In this document: one piece after another, positions 36,256-45,500 of the stretch
How the letters are laid out: the number at the start of each line of letters is the position of its first letter
Position numbering within the stretch: the first letter of the stretch is position 1
DNA from: Fontivita pretiosa
GTDB taxonomy: Bacteria > Planctomycetota > Phycisphaerae > Tepidisphaerales > Tepidisphaeraceae
Assembly: GCF_050410795.1 (NCBI RefSeq)
Contig: NZ_CP191258.1
Location: 1,798,001-1,862,000, forward strand
DNA: 64,000 nucleotides
Direction of reading: 5' to 3'
Program-made: the position numbers and the translations under genes
The notes under the pieces: generated by a model
Told to the model about the DNA's origin: nothing
What the model saw: only the letters and a program-made list of their open reading frames with translations
Database searches by the model: none

Positions 36256-36281
36256 GCCTCTCCCCGAGCTTGGGGAGAGGC
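36256..36281. terminator. Hairpin downstream of the large PEP-CTERM gene
   Basis: GCCTCTCCCC (36256-36265) and its exact reverse complement (36272-36281) form a 10-bp stem with a 6-base loop, 20 bases past the stop codon of the gene ending at 36301. No U-tract follows on the minus strand, so it may be a repeat or a Rho-linked 3' structure rather than a classical terminator. Confidence 0.5.
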
Positions 36282-36300
36282 AGTGAGCTTGGCCGAATCA

Positions 36301-39300
36301 TCAGTGTCTGCGACGTGGCCGCTTCACCAACAACGCGCCGCCCAGCAACAGACCCATCGTCGCCGGCTCGGGAACCACGCCCGACTGCACCGCCCGCAGC
36401 GCCGCAACGTACTCCCCGCCGAACAGCTTGGTGTGCTCGGCAATGAGCGCCTCGGCCAACGGACCGGCCTGATTCACGTACGCGTTGTCGATCAGGGCAT
36501 AGTCCGTCGCGTCGATCACACCGCTGTAGTCAAAGTCCCCGTTGATCCAGCCACTGAGACTGTTGACGTACCCGTTGTCGATCAGCGAGTAGTCGGTGGC
36601 GTCGATCGAGCCACTGAGGTCGGCATCACCGAAGTAGGTGAACTTCACCAGCACCTCCGTGCCGACCAGGCCGCTGACACCGGCGAAATCGGTGTAGATC
36701 GGCCCACTGCCTCCCACCTGAGCCAGGTCATTCAGCACGACGCCCAAGCCGTACAGGAAGCTGCCGGCGGTGGTGTTCTGGACATTGGCCTGGGTCGAGC
36801 CGATGCCCGGGCCGAGCCAGTCGAAGTTTCCGCCGTTTTCAAGGGCGGTCTTGAGCTGAGCGGTGGTGGTGGCGAGGTTGCCGCCGTCGAGGATCAGGCT
36901 GTTGTTGTTCAGGTCCAGCCTTGCGGTGGCGGCCAGGTTCAGCGAAGCGGTGCGTGAGGTGCCGGCCGGGGAGTTGGCCGTGCCCTTGGCGGTGATCTGC
37001 GCCACGGCGCCTGCGTTGACGGTGATGGTGCCGTTGGCCAGCCGCGTCGCCGCCAGCGTGCCGGCGTTGACGGTGGTGCCGCCGGTGTAGGTGTTGGCGC
37101 CGCTGAGGATCCATTTGCCGGGGCCGGTTTTGACGATGGCGAGCATGCCCGAAGCCGAATCACCGAGCACGCCGGCGATCGTGTTGTCGCCGCTGTTGCT
37201 GCCGGTGAGGGTGAGGGTTCGGTGCTGCTGGCCGAAGGTCAACGGACCGGCGGCCCCGCCGGGCGTCGGAGCATCCTGGCTGAGGATGATCTGATACGGC
37301 CCGTTGTTTCCGGTCTGACCGTAGTTGCCGAAGGACGGTGGCATCAGCGCGGCCACGGTCGTGCCCGGGGTGATGTTGGCGCCGGAGATGGTCATGCCCG
37401 GCGTCAGATCGGCGACGTTATCCAGATACAGCACTCTGGGCCGGGTGGGGTCGATGGTGCCGCTGCGCGTGGCGGCGTCGGCGGAAACGATCGCGCCGGG
37501 GTTGGAGAAGTTGATCGGCCCGCTGCCCGAGGCATCGATCGTCGCGCCATTGGGCTGAATCGTGAACAGCCGATCGGAGCTCGCGCCGGCGCCGGAATAG
37601 CGCAACGTGCCGCCGTTCAGCACGAGGTTGCCCGCGGCGCTGGAGGAGGCCCCGATGCTGCTGGGGCTGCCGCCGTTGGTCAGGTTGTTGACCGTCAGCG
37701 TCGAGTTGACCCGCACCGATCCGGGCGTGAGGATCAGGCTGGTGCCGATCCCGAGCTGCCCCAGAACCTGTGTCGCGTTGATGTAGTTGCCGCCGACGGT
37801 GGTCGAGCCGGTGTAGTTGTTGGCGCCGGTGAGGATGACTTCCCCGCCGTTGTCGGCCAGCACGCTGTTGGCCCCGGTGAGCTGGGAGTTGTTGGGCAGG
37901 GTGATCGGCCCGCCACCACCAAGCTTATAGGTGTTGGCGAAGGGGGTGATGGTTCCGGTGTAGGTGACGCCGCCGGAGACAGCCCCGACACCCATGCGTT
38001 GCGTATTGGGCGCGGCCATGTTGCCCGAGACGAAGTCGAGATTGACCGCCGCGTCGGCTGGCGCCAGGGCCAATGCGCCGGCGGATGCGGTGGGGTTCTG
38101 TGGCGGGCCACTACCGCCACCGTTGGCCAGCAGGGTCAGAAAGGCCGGGTTGGTCGAGCCGGTGAGCAGCCCGACCGCCCCACCGGCCTCCACGGTGATG
38201 CCGGTGGTATTGCCGTACGCCAGCGACTGGGAAAACTCCAGCAATCCGCCGCGAACGCGCGTTCCGGCGTTGTAGCTGTTGGTTCCAATCGCCGCCGAGC
38301 CGTTGATCGTCACCGTCCCGGTGCCACGCTTTTCCAGGCCTGTGGTTCCAGACCAGCTCGTGGTGCTGGTGCCCAGCAGGTTGCCGTTGACGATCGTCCT
38401 GCCCGAACCATCGAAGATGAAATTGCGGTTGTCGGCCACGGAGTTGGCGCCGTAAACATCGTTGAAAGTCAGCGTCTTTCCCGCTGGCAAGAGGTTGGTC
38501 ACGGCGCGGTTGTTCGCCTGGATGACCGGGCCGGTGAAGGTCAGTGAATGCTCGCCGCCGACGATCCAGAACTGGGAGAACTGGGTGGTGTTGGCGATGG
38601 TGCGCGCGTCATCATTGGACATGACCACCGGTCCGTAGGCGCCGGTCTGGCTGGATGGGAAGAAAGTGCCCGTGCCCAGGGCCGTATTGCTGCCCAGGAC
38701 CAGGTTCACGCGGTTGGCATTGACAAAGCCGCTGAAGGTGTTGTTTCCGCTGAGCGTGATCGTCGAGCGGACCAGCGGATTAAGCCCGATCGGACCCAGA
38801 CCCAAAAACCCGCCGGCAAATCCGCCGTCGCTGATGTCACCGCTGATTTCGATGTTTCCGAAATCGACGATGGTATTGCTCGGATCACGGTTGAAGGAGA
38901 TGCCGCGCGCCGCGGTGGCGCCTGCTTCGGCCAGGCTGATCGGCCCGGTGATTCGCAGCACTTTGCCGGAGAGGTTGTTGATGTTTCGGTTGGCGCCGAA
39001 GTTGGTGATCGGCCCGCTGATGGTCAGATCATTGGTGCTGGAAGCTTCCAGTTGAAGCAGACTGCTGAGCCGGATGGCGGCGCCGATACGGTTGACCGCG
39101 CCGGCCACGCCGTTGCTGAGAAGGCTGGCTGTCCCGCCGCCGCCTTCGAGGATGAGGTTCGCTCCGCCGCTGGTGGCGATGTGGGTAACCACCGGCGCGC
39201 CGGTGGAGCCCAATGTCAGTGTGGCGACGGTGTAATCGGCGCTCAGACTGATGGTCTGATTGCCGGTCATGGCGATCGAGAGGTTGGCGCTGTCGCTGTT

Positions 39301-39495
39301 GCTGTTGGGCGGGCCGAGCGGGTTCCAGTTGGATGCCAGCCCCCAGTCGTAGCTGCCGCCAGCCGTGGGGATCCATGTGTAATCCACTGCCCGGACTGCT
39401 GCGCCCGGGAACCAGCTTGAGCACGCGGAAACCGCCGCGGCCACCGCCAGTGCCAATCGTCGATGCTTCCTGTTGGGCAAGTTGTTCACGAGCAT
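36301..39495 (-). CDS. Giant autotransporter-like beta-helix protein with EF-hand pair and PEP-CTERM tail
   Basis: 1064 residues from ATG 39495, preceded by GGAGGTGG. A signal peptide (RLALAVAAAVSACSSWFPGAAVRA) precedes an N-terminal strand region (YTWIPTAGGSYDWGLASNWNPLGPP). The body is made of PATR-type repeats, such as ILSGANTYTGGTTVNAGTLAA and VILTGANNYTGSTTVGGNY. At the C-terminus sits the EF-hand pair (36468-36630) and VVPEPATMGLLLGGALLVKRPRRRH, a good PEP-CTERM motif (PEP, helix, Arg cluster). It is probably a cell-surface or matrix protein. It follows the pseudopilin gene by only 32 bases. Confidence 0.88.
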   Translation of the reverse strand: MLVNNLPNRKHRRLALAVAAAVSACSSWFPGAAVRAVDYTWIPTAGGSYDWGLASNWNPLGPPNSNSDSANLSIAMTGNQTISLSADYTVATLTLGSTGAPVVTHIATSGGANLILEGGGGTASLLSNGVAGAVNRIGAAIRLSSLLQLEASSTNDLTISGPITNFGANRNINNLSGKVLRITGPISLAEAGATAARGISFNRDPSNTIVDFGNIEISGDISDGGFAGGFLGLGPIGLNPLVRSTITLSGNNTFSGFVNANRVNLVLGSNTALGTGTFFPSSQTGAYGPVVMSNDDARTIANTTQFSQFWIVGGEHSLTFTGPVIQANNRAVTNLLPAGKTLTFNDVYGANSVADNRNFIFDGSGRTIVNGNLLGTSTTSWSGTTGLEKRGTGTVTINGSAAIGTNSYNAGTRVRGGLLEFSQSLAYGNTTGITVEAGGAVGLLTGSTNPAFLTLLANGGGSGPPQNPTASAGALALAPADAAVNLDFVSGNMAAPNTQRMGVGAVSGGVTYTGTITPFANTYKLGGGGPITLPNNSQLTGANSVLADNGGEVILTGANNYTGSTTVGGNYINATQVLGQLGIGTSLILTPGSVRVNSTLTVNNLTNGGSPSSIGASSSAAGNLVLNGGTLRYSGAGASSDRLFTIQPNGATIDASGSGPINFSNPGAIVSADAATRSGTIDPTRPRVLYLDNVADLTPGMTISGANITPGTTVAALMPPSFGNYGQTGNNGPYQIILSQDAPTPGGAAGPLTFGQQHRTLTLTGSNSGDNTIAGVLGDSASGMLAIVKTGPGKWILSGANTYTGGTTVNAGTLAATRLANGTITVNAGAVAQITAKGTANSPAGTSRTASLNLAATARLDLNNNSLILDGGNLATTTAQLKTALENGGNFDWLGPGIGSTQANVQNTTAGSFLYGLGVVLNDLAQVGGSGPIYTDFAGVSGLVGTEVLVKFTYFGDADLSGSIDATDYSLIDNGYVNSLSGWINGDFDYSGVIDATDYALIDNAYVNQAGPLAEALIAEHTKLFGGEYVAALRAVQSGVVPEPATMGLLLGGALLVKRPRRRH

Positions 39496-39527
39496 GGCGT
39501 TTTCCACCTCCAGGATGTTGGTTTGTT

Positions 39528-40424
39528 TCAATACCAGTACAGATAGTCGTAGTTGCTTGTGCCGGTGTTGTAGGTCATGCGCGGGCGGGCCTTTTCGGCG
39601 CCGCGCCACACTACGTGGCCGTCGAGGAACAGCACGTTCAGCCCATCGAAGCGTCCGCGACGTCGGTGACTGGTCCAGAAGTCCGGTCCCAGCGCCGCGG
39701 CCTGCGCCAGCATTCTGCCCTGTGTAAGTGCGATCGGTGTGGTTGGCTCGCGGAGGGTGGCGTCGGCGCCCAGGGGGATCTGGCTGGAGTTGCGGGCGCC
39801 GATCCGCGCCGGCAGCATCGGGCGCGAGGCCAGCGGCGGATCAGTGTCCGGCACTGGCTCATCCGGACCCAGCAGCAGCACGATGCGGCGGTTGGGCGTG
39901 CCCGGCCTGCTCCATCCGCCCAGGATGCTGTAGTGAATGCTGACGTACAGATCGACCGGCACTCCCAGCGGCGTGCCACGCCAGCCAACCTGTGGATCCT
40001 TGGGCGCGTTGGCCTGGCTGCGGTCGTCCGCATGCTGTGCCACCACCTTGCGTCCCTGCATATCCCCCGCGAAGCCGGGACAGTAGAAACAATTCACGTC
40101 CTTGATGTACTTCTGCCACATCGGGCGCGAGTCATACCAGCCCACAAAGCCCGAACGGTTGGCGACATAGTGCGGCTGGGCCGATCGGTTGTCCGGCAGC
40201 CAGCCCTTGTTCTCCGCGGCGTAGTTGATGGCCGCCAGACCGATCTGCCGCAGGTTGCTGGCGCATTTGATGCGAATCGAGGATTCCCTGGCCCGACCCA
40301 GGGCGGGCAGGAGAAATGCCATCAGGATCGCGACGATCCCAATGACCACCAGCAGCTCCACCAGCGTAAACGCGCGAGCCGAGCCTGGTGGAATCTCCCA
40401 GCCGATCAAGCGGTTGCGATGCAT
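39528..40424 (-). CDS. Type II secretion-like pseudopilin (planctomycete H-X9-DG type)
   Basis: 298 residues from ATG 40424, with GGAGG upstream. The prepilin leader ends at ARAFTLVELLVVIGIVAILMAFLLPALGRARE, with the class III prepilin motif FTLVE; an alanine replaces the usual glycine before the phenylalanine. The globular part shows IKCASNLRQIGLAAINYAAENKGWLPD and, near the end, LNVLFLDGHVVWRG, the end motif of this planctomycete pseudopilin group. It is first in a two-gene unit with the giant PEP-CTERM gene, which suggests a shared export or surface role. Confidence 0.88.
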   Translation of the reverse strand: MHRNRLIGWEIPPGSARAFTLVELLVVIGIVAILMAFLLPALGRARESSIRIKCASNLRQIGLAAINYAAENKGWLPDNRSAQPHYVANRSGFVGWYDSRPMWQKYIKDVNCFYCPGFAGDMQGRKVVAQHADDRSQANAPKDPQVGWRGTPLGVPVDLYVSIHYSILGGWSRPGTPNRRIVLLLGPDEPVPDTDPPLASRPMLPARIGARNSSQIPLGADATLREPTTPIALTQGRMLAQAAALGPDFWTSHRRRGRFDGLNVLFLDGHVVWRGAEKARPRMTYNTGTSNYDYLYWY

Positions 40425-40798
40425 TCGGACCTCCGCAGAGATGATCCGACGATAATCTGACCAATTCGATCCGCCGGCGCGATGTCCGGCGATCTCGTTC
40501 GCCCATTGAGCTGGCTGCGAACTGTTGAAGTGTCCGCTGTGCCGGCAGCACGGCGGCTCAGACCAAGAATGTACCCGTTGCCGTCCCCGAGTGGTCTACA
40601 AAAGCCTTTCAGGAAATGGCGGATTCATTAACAAAAAAGGTCATGGACCATTCTGCATATATGCCGACCTGCGCACGGGCGGCGCGCATGAGGGCAGAAG
40701 GATGATGCGGCCAGACTTCTGCCGCACTCATCCTTCTGCCCCAGCCATTCAGCGTCAGTCGTATCTCGGCTGCCGACGGCCAAGCCGGCAGCGGCGAT
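40425..40798. other. Intergenic region with strong hairpin, no gene seen
   Basis: 374 bases containing no credible coding frame. Bases 40692-40711 are complementary to 40721-40741 with a single extra base, giving a 20-bp stem and a 9-base loop. The hairpin lies about 60 bases past the stop codon of the PEP-CTERM gene at 40799 and may end or stabilise its transcript. The left part, nearer the pseudopilin, is less GC-rich and could contain the promoter of the pseudopilin operon. Confidence 0.5.
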
Positions 40799-42253
40799 TC
40801 ACGACCGTCGGCGACGCAGACCCAACGCCGCCAGACCCAGCGCCGCGACGGCGATGCTGCCCGGCTCGGGCGCCAGCACCAGCACCGGCGCCAGATCGCC
40901 GAAGTTGATCACCGGGAACCCGGCCGGCGGAGCGCTGTTGTTGTACTCCTTGGACGCGATCTGGAGGTTGACGTTGTTGACCGGGTCAAGCCCGCCACCC
41001 ACAGCGCCCACCCCGGGGCCAACCAGGAACGTCAGCTCGCGATAGCCCAGATCCAGCGCGTCGCCAATGAAATCGAGCAGTTCGGCCATCGCCGCATTCG
41101 CCTCTGACAGCGGCGTGGTCACCAGCGAATCGGTGTTGGCACCGATCGAGATATGCCGCCCGAGGTACACCGCGCTGCCGGGGAACGTCACCTGGGAAAA
41201 TCCCAGATACCGCACGTTGGCCGTATCCAGATCGTCCAGATATGTATCCGTCGGCCCGGAGAAGAACGGCCGGTTGGATTCCGGAATATCAGAGTAGATG
41301 TCACTGAACCCGTCGCTGACGGTGTTGGGATTGCCATCGCCCACCGAGACCGCATCGGGTACGGCCAGCGTCGTGGTCATGCTGATGTTGTAGGCCGGTT
41401 GATTGATGTACGGCAGGTAGGCATAGGTGCCATCGAGCGTGCCGTCGGCGATGTCGGCGTCGTAGGCGGCCTTCTGCGACAGGTTGTAGTTATAGCGCGC
41501 CGTGTTCTCCGCCACGACCTGATTGCTCAGCGGCGGGTCCTGATACACGATGCCCGGCGCCCGCCGTGGATGATTGGGATCCGCGCCATAGAATCCCGAC
41601 CCCGGACCCGAAGCCGGTGCGGCGGGAACCGGCGGCGCAGCGCCCGTGGCCATCAGGTTCGGCATCGGGACGTTTGCGTTCGTGCCCCAGTTGCGGATCA
41701 CTCGCGGCTGGCCATCGGCCGGCGTCTGCGACTGCCCGCTGCCGATCACCGGGAAAATGTCCTGGTGATTGCCCGCATCGCGGTACATCACCTCTTCTTC
41801 GTTCCAGGTCGCGTTCAACGGATGCGTCGGGCTCAGCCCGTACAGACGCACCGAACCCGTCCCGTTCATGCTCTGGTGACGGAAGAACAGGCGCATCTCC
41901 GCGTAGTTCTGCAAATCAGCGCGCGTCGCGATCGAGGTCGGAATGCTGAAGCGGATCAGAGCCAGATTGCGGTTCCCCGTACCGGACGGGGCGCTGCTGA
42001 TCTGAAGCTCACCGTGCTGCCCGGACCCCGGCGGGATGGTCGGCGCGCCGCGCGTGAACTCCGGCTGAAGCTCGCGGATTTCCGCGTCAGCGGTGGCCGG
42101 CGTCACGATCGCCCCGGAGGCAATCCGGGCACTCAAAGGCAGCATCAGCACCGGCGCGGCCGCTGCGGCAGTCCAAGCCATCCACCTGACGTGGGCGTCG
42201 CCGATACGACCACGGGCGCGGCTCTGGCCGCGCACATGACATGCGTTGGGCAT
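40799..42253 (-). CDS. PEP-CTERM protein with DNRLRE-like strand region
   Basis: 484 residues from ATG 42253, with GGAGCGAG upstream. The signal segment WTAAAAAPVLMLPLSARIASGA is followed by AEIRELQPEFTRGA and IRFSIPTSIATRADLQNYAEMRLFF, which resemble DNRLRE-type extracellular domains. A region rich in Pro/Gly/Asn follows. The C-terminus APEPGSIAVAALGLAALGLRRRR is the most canonical PEP-CTERM motif in the window. It lacks the EF-hand pair of its neighbours. Divergent from the giant gene at 42572. Confidence 0.82.
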   Translation of the reverse strand: MPNACHVRGQSRARGRIGDAHVRWMAWTAAAAAPVLMLPLSARIASGAIVTPATADAEIRELQPEFTRGAPTIPPGSGQHGELQISSAPSGTGNRNLALIRFSIPTSIATRADLQNYAEMRLFFRHQSMNGTGSVRLYGLSPTHPLNATWNEEEVMYRDAGNHQDIFPVIGSGQSQTPADGQPRVIRNWGTNANVPMPNLMATGAAPPVPAAPASGPGSGFYGADPNHPRRAPGIVYQDPPLSNQVVAENTARYNYNLSQKAAYDADIADGTLDGTYAYLPYINQPAYNISMTTTLAVPDAVSVGDGNPNTVSDGFSDIYSDIPESNRPFFSGPTDTYLDDLDTANVRYLGFSQVTFPGSAVYLGRHISIGANTDSLVTTPLSEANAAMAELLDFIGDALDLGYRELTFLVGPGVGAVGGGLDPVNNVNLQIASKEYNNSAPPAGFPVINFGDLAPVLVLAPEPGSIAVAALGLAALGLRRRRS

Positions 42254-42571
42254 TTTCTCGCTCCTCTCTGAACTGTCCCCCTCAACCCTGTTGCAACGTC
42301 GGACGTGCCGCCTGGCCCTCCGACCATGCGGTACTATGTGTTTCCTACACCGTCAGTGGGCGTTCCGCATTACACATTTGCGGAATAATGTTACGATTTT
42401 GCGCATCGGCCAATTCGTCGCGCCCGCCGATACGCCACAGGTGCGTCGCGAATTGGGGTATATTTTGCATCATCTGCCGACCTGTTCGTACAGTGCTCGC
42501 CTCAATCTGCTGAACCCTTCGTTTATTCGACAATTCTTCGTGGGTTGCCGTTTATCCACAAGGAGAGGGGC
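42254..42571. promoter_or_regulatory. Divergent promoter region with two inverted repeats
   Basis: 318 bases between two divergent surface-protein genes, clearly AT-richer than average. It has two dyads: TTCCGCA (42363-42369) with TGCGGAA (42379-42385), spaced by nine bases; and CCAATTCG (42410-42417) with CGAATTGG (42449-42456). TATATT at 42459-42464 could be a -10 element for the right-hand gene. The dyads are candidate operator sites. No small gene is evident. Confidence 0.5.
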
Positions 42572-45500
42572 ATGAACCGCATCCCCGCCGGGGCGGGCGT
42601 GAACCGGAGTCTTCCAGCTTCGAGAACTCGGGCACTCATCGCCTGCGGTGTGATCCTGCTGCTGGCATCACTGCTGAGCACCCGCCCCACCGATGCACAG
42701 ACCTTTGTATGGAACAACCCTGCCGGCGGAAGCTGGAGCGACTCGACAAACTGGACGCCTCTGGGCGTGCCCACCCTTTCCTCGCAGACGTCGGTTTTCA
42801 ACCTCAACTCGACCTATACGGTGACGCTGTCAGCGCCGACGACAACCGGTACGCTGAGCTTCCAGTCCGGAATCGTGCATTTCGCCGCCGCCACCGCCCA
42901 ATCGTTCAATGTCGCCAGCGCGATCTTCAGTGGCGGGCAGGCGACGTTGGGCACCGGCCTGAGCTTCGCCGCGGGCGGGCCGGTCTGGATCGGCCCGTCG
43001 GCATCGCTGACGCTGGCGGGCAACAGCGCGGCGATCGCCAACGTGCTCACGATCGACGGCGGACACCTCAACCGCAAGTCCGGGGCGTTTTTGCCCGGGC
43101 CGGCCATTCAGGTCTCTGTGCTGAACGGCGGGACGCTCAGCAGCAGCGGCTCGCTGAGCTTCGGCGGCGGAACGATCACGCTCAGCGCCGGCGGGGTGCT
43201 GGCGGCCGGATCCTCGATCGATCTTGGCGACGCCGCGATTGCCTCGGGCACGATGACGCTGGTGGTGGATGGCGCCGGATCGGCGCTGTCGGCGGCGGCG
43301 CCGCCCGGGTTCGCCTCCGCCTGGGGCATCGGCGGCGCGGACGTGTCGGCGACTTTTCGCAACGGCGCCACCGCCTCCCTGGGAGATCTGAATCTGGCCA
43401 ACAGCATCGGCTCGGTCGTCAATCTGAGCGTCGATTCGGGCGCATCAGTGCAACTGGGCAGCCTGCGACTGGGCAATGGCGGCGTGGCAACCTTTTCGCT
43501 CAACAGCGACACCAGCAGCGCAACGCTTGTCGGCGAGTCGGGGCTGGCGGTGGGCGGCTCTTCGGCACTGACGATCGTCGCCGGAACCTTCACCAGCGGC
43601 ACGGGATCGATCTCGATCGCCGCCGGCGGGCGAATCCACGTGCTCGGCGGCAGCGGCACAGCGCGATTCCACGCCAATGGCGATCTGTTCGTCGCCAGTG
43701 GCGCCCGGCTGGATGTGACGGATCCGGCGGCGGTGTTCCAGCTTGCCGCGGGTCGAACCTTGCACGTCCAGGGCGGCGGCAGCGCGACCATCAATTCCCC
43801 ACTGAGCCTGGCCGGCTCCGGTGCTGCAATCTCCTCGGGGGCCACGCTCAGCGTGAACAACACGCTCGACATCGGCGCAGGCGCCGACGGCACGATCAGC
43901 ATCACCGGCGGAGCGCTGTCGGCGCTGACGACAAGCCCGGTGTCGCTGGGCGCCGGCGGGGCCGCTGGATCGTTCACCATGACCGGCGGGATTGCGACCA
44001 TCAACGGCGTCATGCACGTTGGCGCAGGATCACAAAGCGGATCAAGAGGCGTGGTGAGCATCGACGGCGGCGCGTCGTTGACGCTGGGGCAACTCAATGT
44101 CGCAGCCGTTCAGGGCAGCAGCGGGACCGTCACTTTGAGTGGCGCCGCTTCGCGGGTGAGCGTCAGTCGCATCATCGTCGGCAATAACGCGACCGCCGGC
44201 GGATCGGCGACGCTGCGCCTGAGCGGCGGCACACTCACGATCCAAGGCGCCGCCGGACTCGCGGTCGCGACCAGCGGACGCGTCGAGCTCGACGCCGGAA
44301 CGATCAATACCTCATCAATCACGATCACCGGCGGGCAGTTGCTCAGCGCATTGGATCTGCCCCGCAGCGGCGCCAACATCGCCATCAGCCAGGGCGGAAC
44401 CATGAGCCTGATCAATGGCGGATCGATGGCGGCGGGACGGACGCTGGCGGTCGGCTCGGGGGCGCGGCTGGATGTGGGCGGCGGCGGCTCGCTGACCGTG
44501 GGAATGGGCTCGACCACCACGGCGGCCAGACTGAGCGTCGGCGGCGCCGGATCGCACCTGTCGGCGCCGCGGCTGGTGGTCGGCGCCATCAGCGGAGCCA
44601 GCGGAACCGTCAGTTTCACCGCCGGCGCGACCGCGAGCATCGGCGAGCTGGAAGTCGGCGCGCGGCCCGGCACGACCGCGGGGTTGGGGCTCATGGAAAT
44701 CCTCTCAGGCGCGAGGGTGAACGTCGGCACGAGCCTGCTACTGGTCTCCAGCGCTGGCGCGTCAATCAACGTCTGGGGGCCGGGAAGTGCGCTGAACGTG
44801 GCCGGTGTGGCGCAGCTCGGCACTGGCACGCACAGTGCCACCTTGACGCTCAGCAGTGGCGGAGCTTTCAATGCTGCCACCCTGCTGATGAGCGGCGGCG
44901 GGATCGTCCAGATGAACGGCGGCGCGATGAGCATCGGCCAGTTCGCGCCCGGATCGACCGGCACGATCAACTTCGCCACCGGAACGCTGACGCTTCCGCA
45001 GAACTACACCCTGTCGATCGCCCCCGGTGGCCTGTTGGGCGGCAGCATCAGCCTGGACGCAACCCGCGCGCTCTACGCGGCGGGCACGACGGAGCTGGGC
45101 GGACTGTCGGTGTTGAGAATCGCCGGGGGAACCTTCGGCACCGGCACACTCGCGGGCGTGGGCGTGCTCCAGTTCGAATCCGGCCGGCTTCTGGTCAGCG
45201 GCGGCGCGGGGCTGAGCATCGCCTCCGGACATCCTCTGGGAGCCTGGTATGAGCTGGGGGCCGGGCGATCGCTGGGCGTGGGCGCGACCTTGAGCATCGG
45301 CGGCGACGGGCAATTGACGCAGTCTGGCGGATCGATCGACGCGGGCTGGCTGCGGATCGACGGGCAGTACGTCTATAACGGTGGTGCCGCCGCTGTGACC
45401 AACAACGCGCAGGTGGCTGAGGGCGGCATGCTGCTGATCGCGCCGGCACGCGCGCTCGGCTTCGCCGCGACCATCGAAAGTGCCGGCGAGATTCGCTTGC

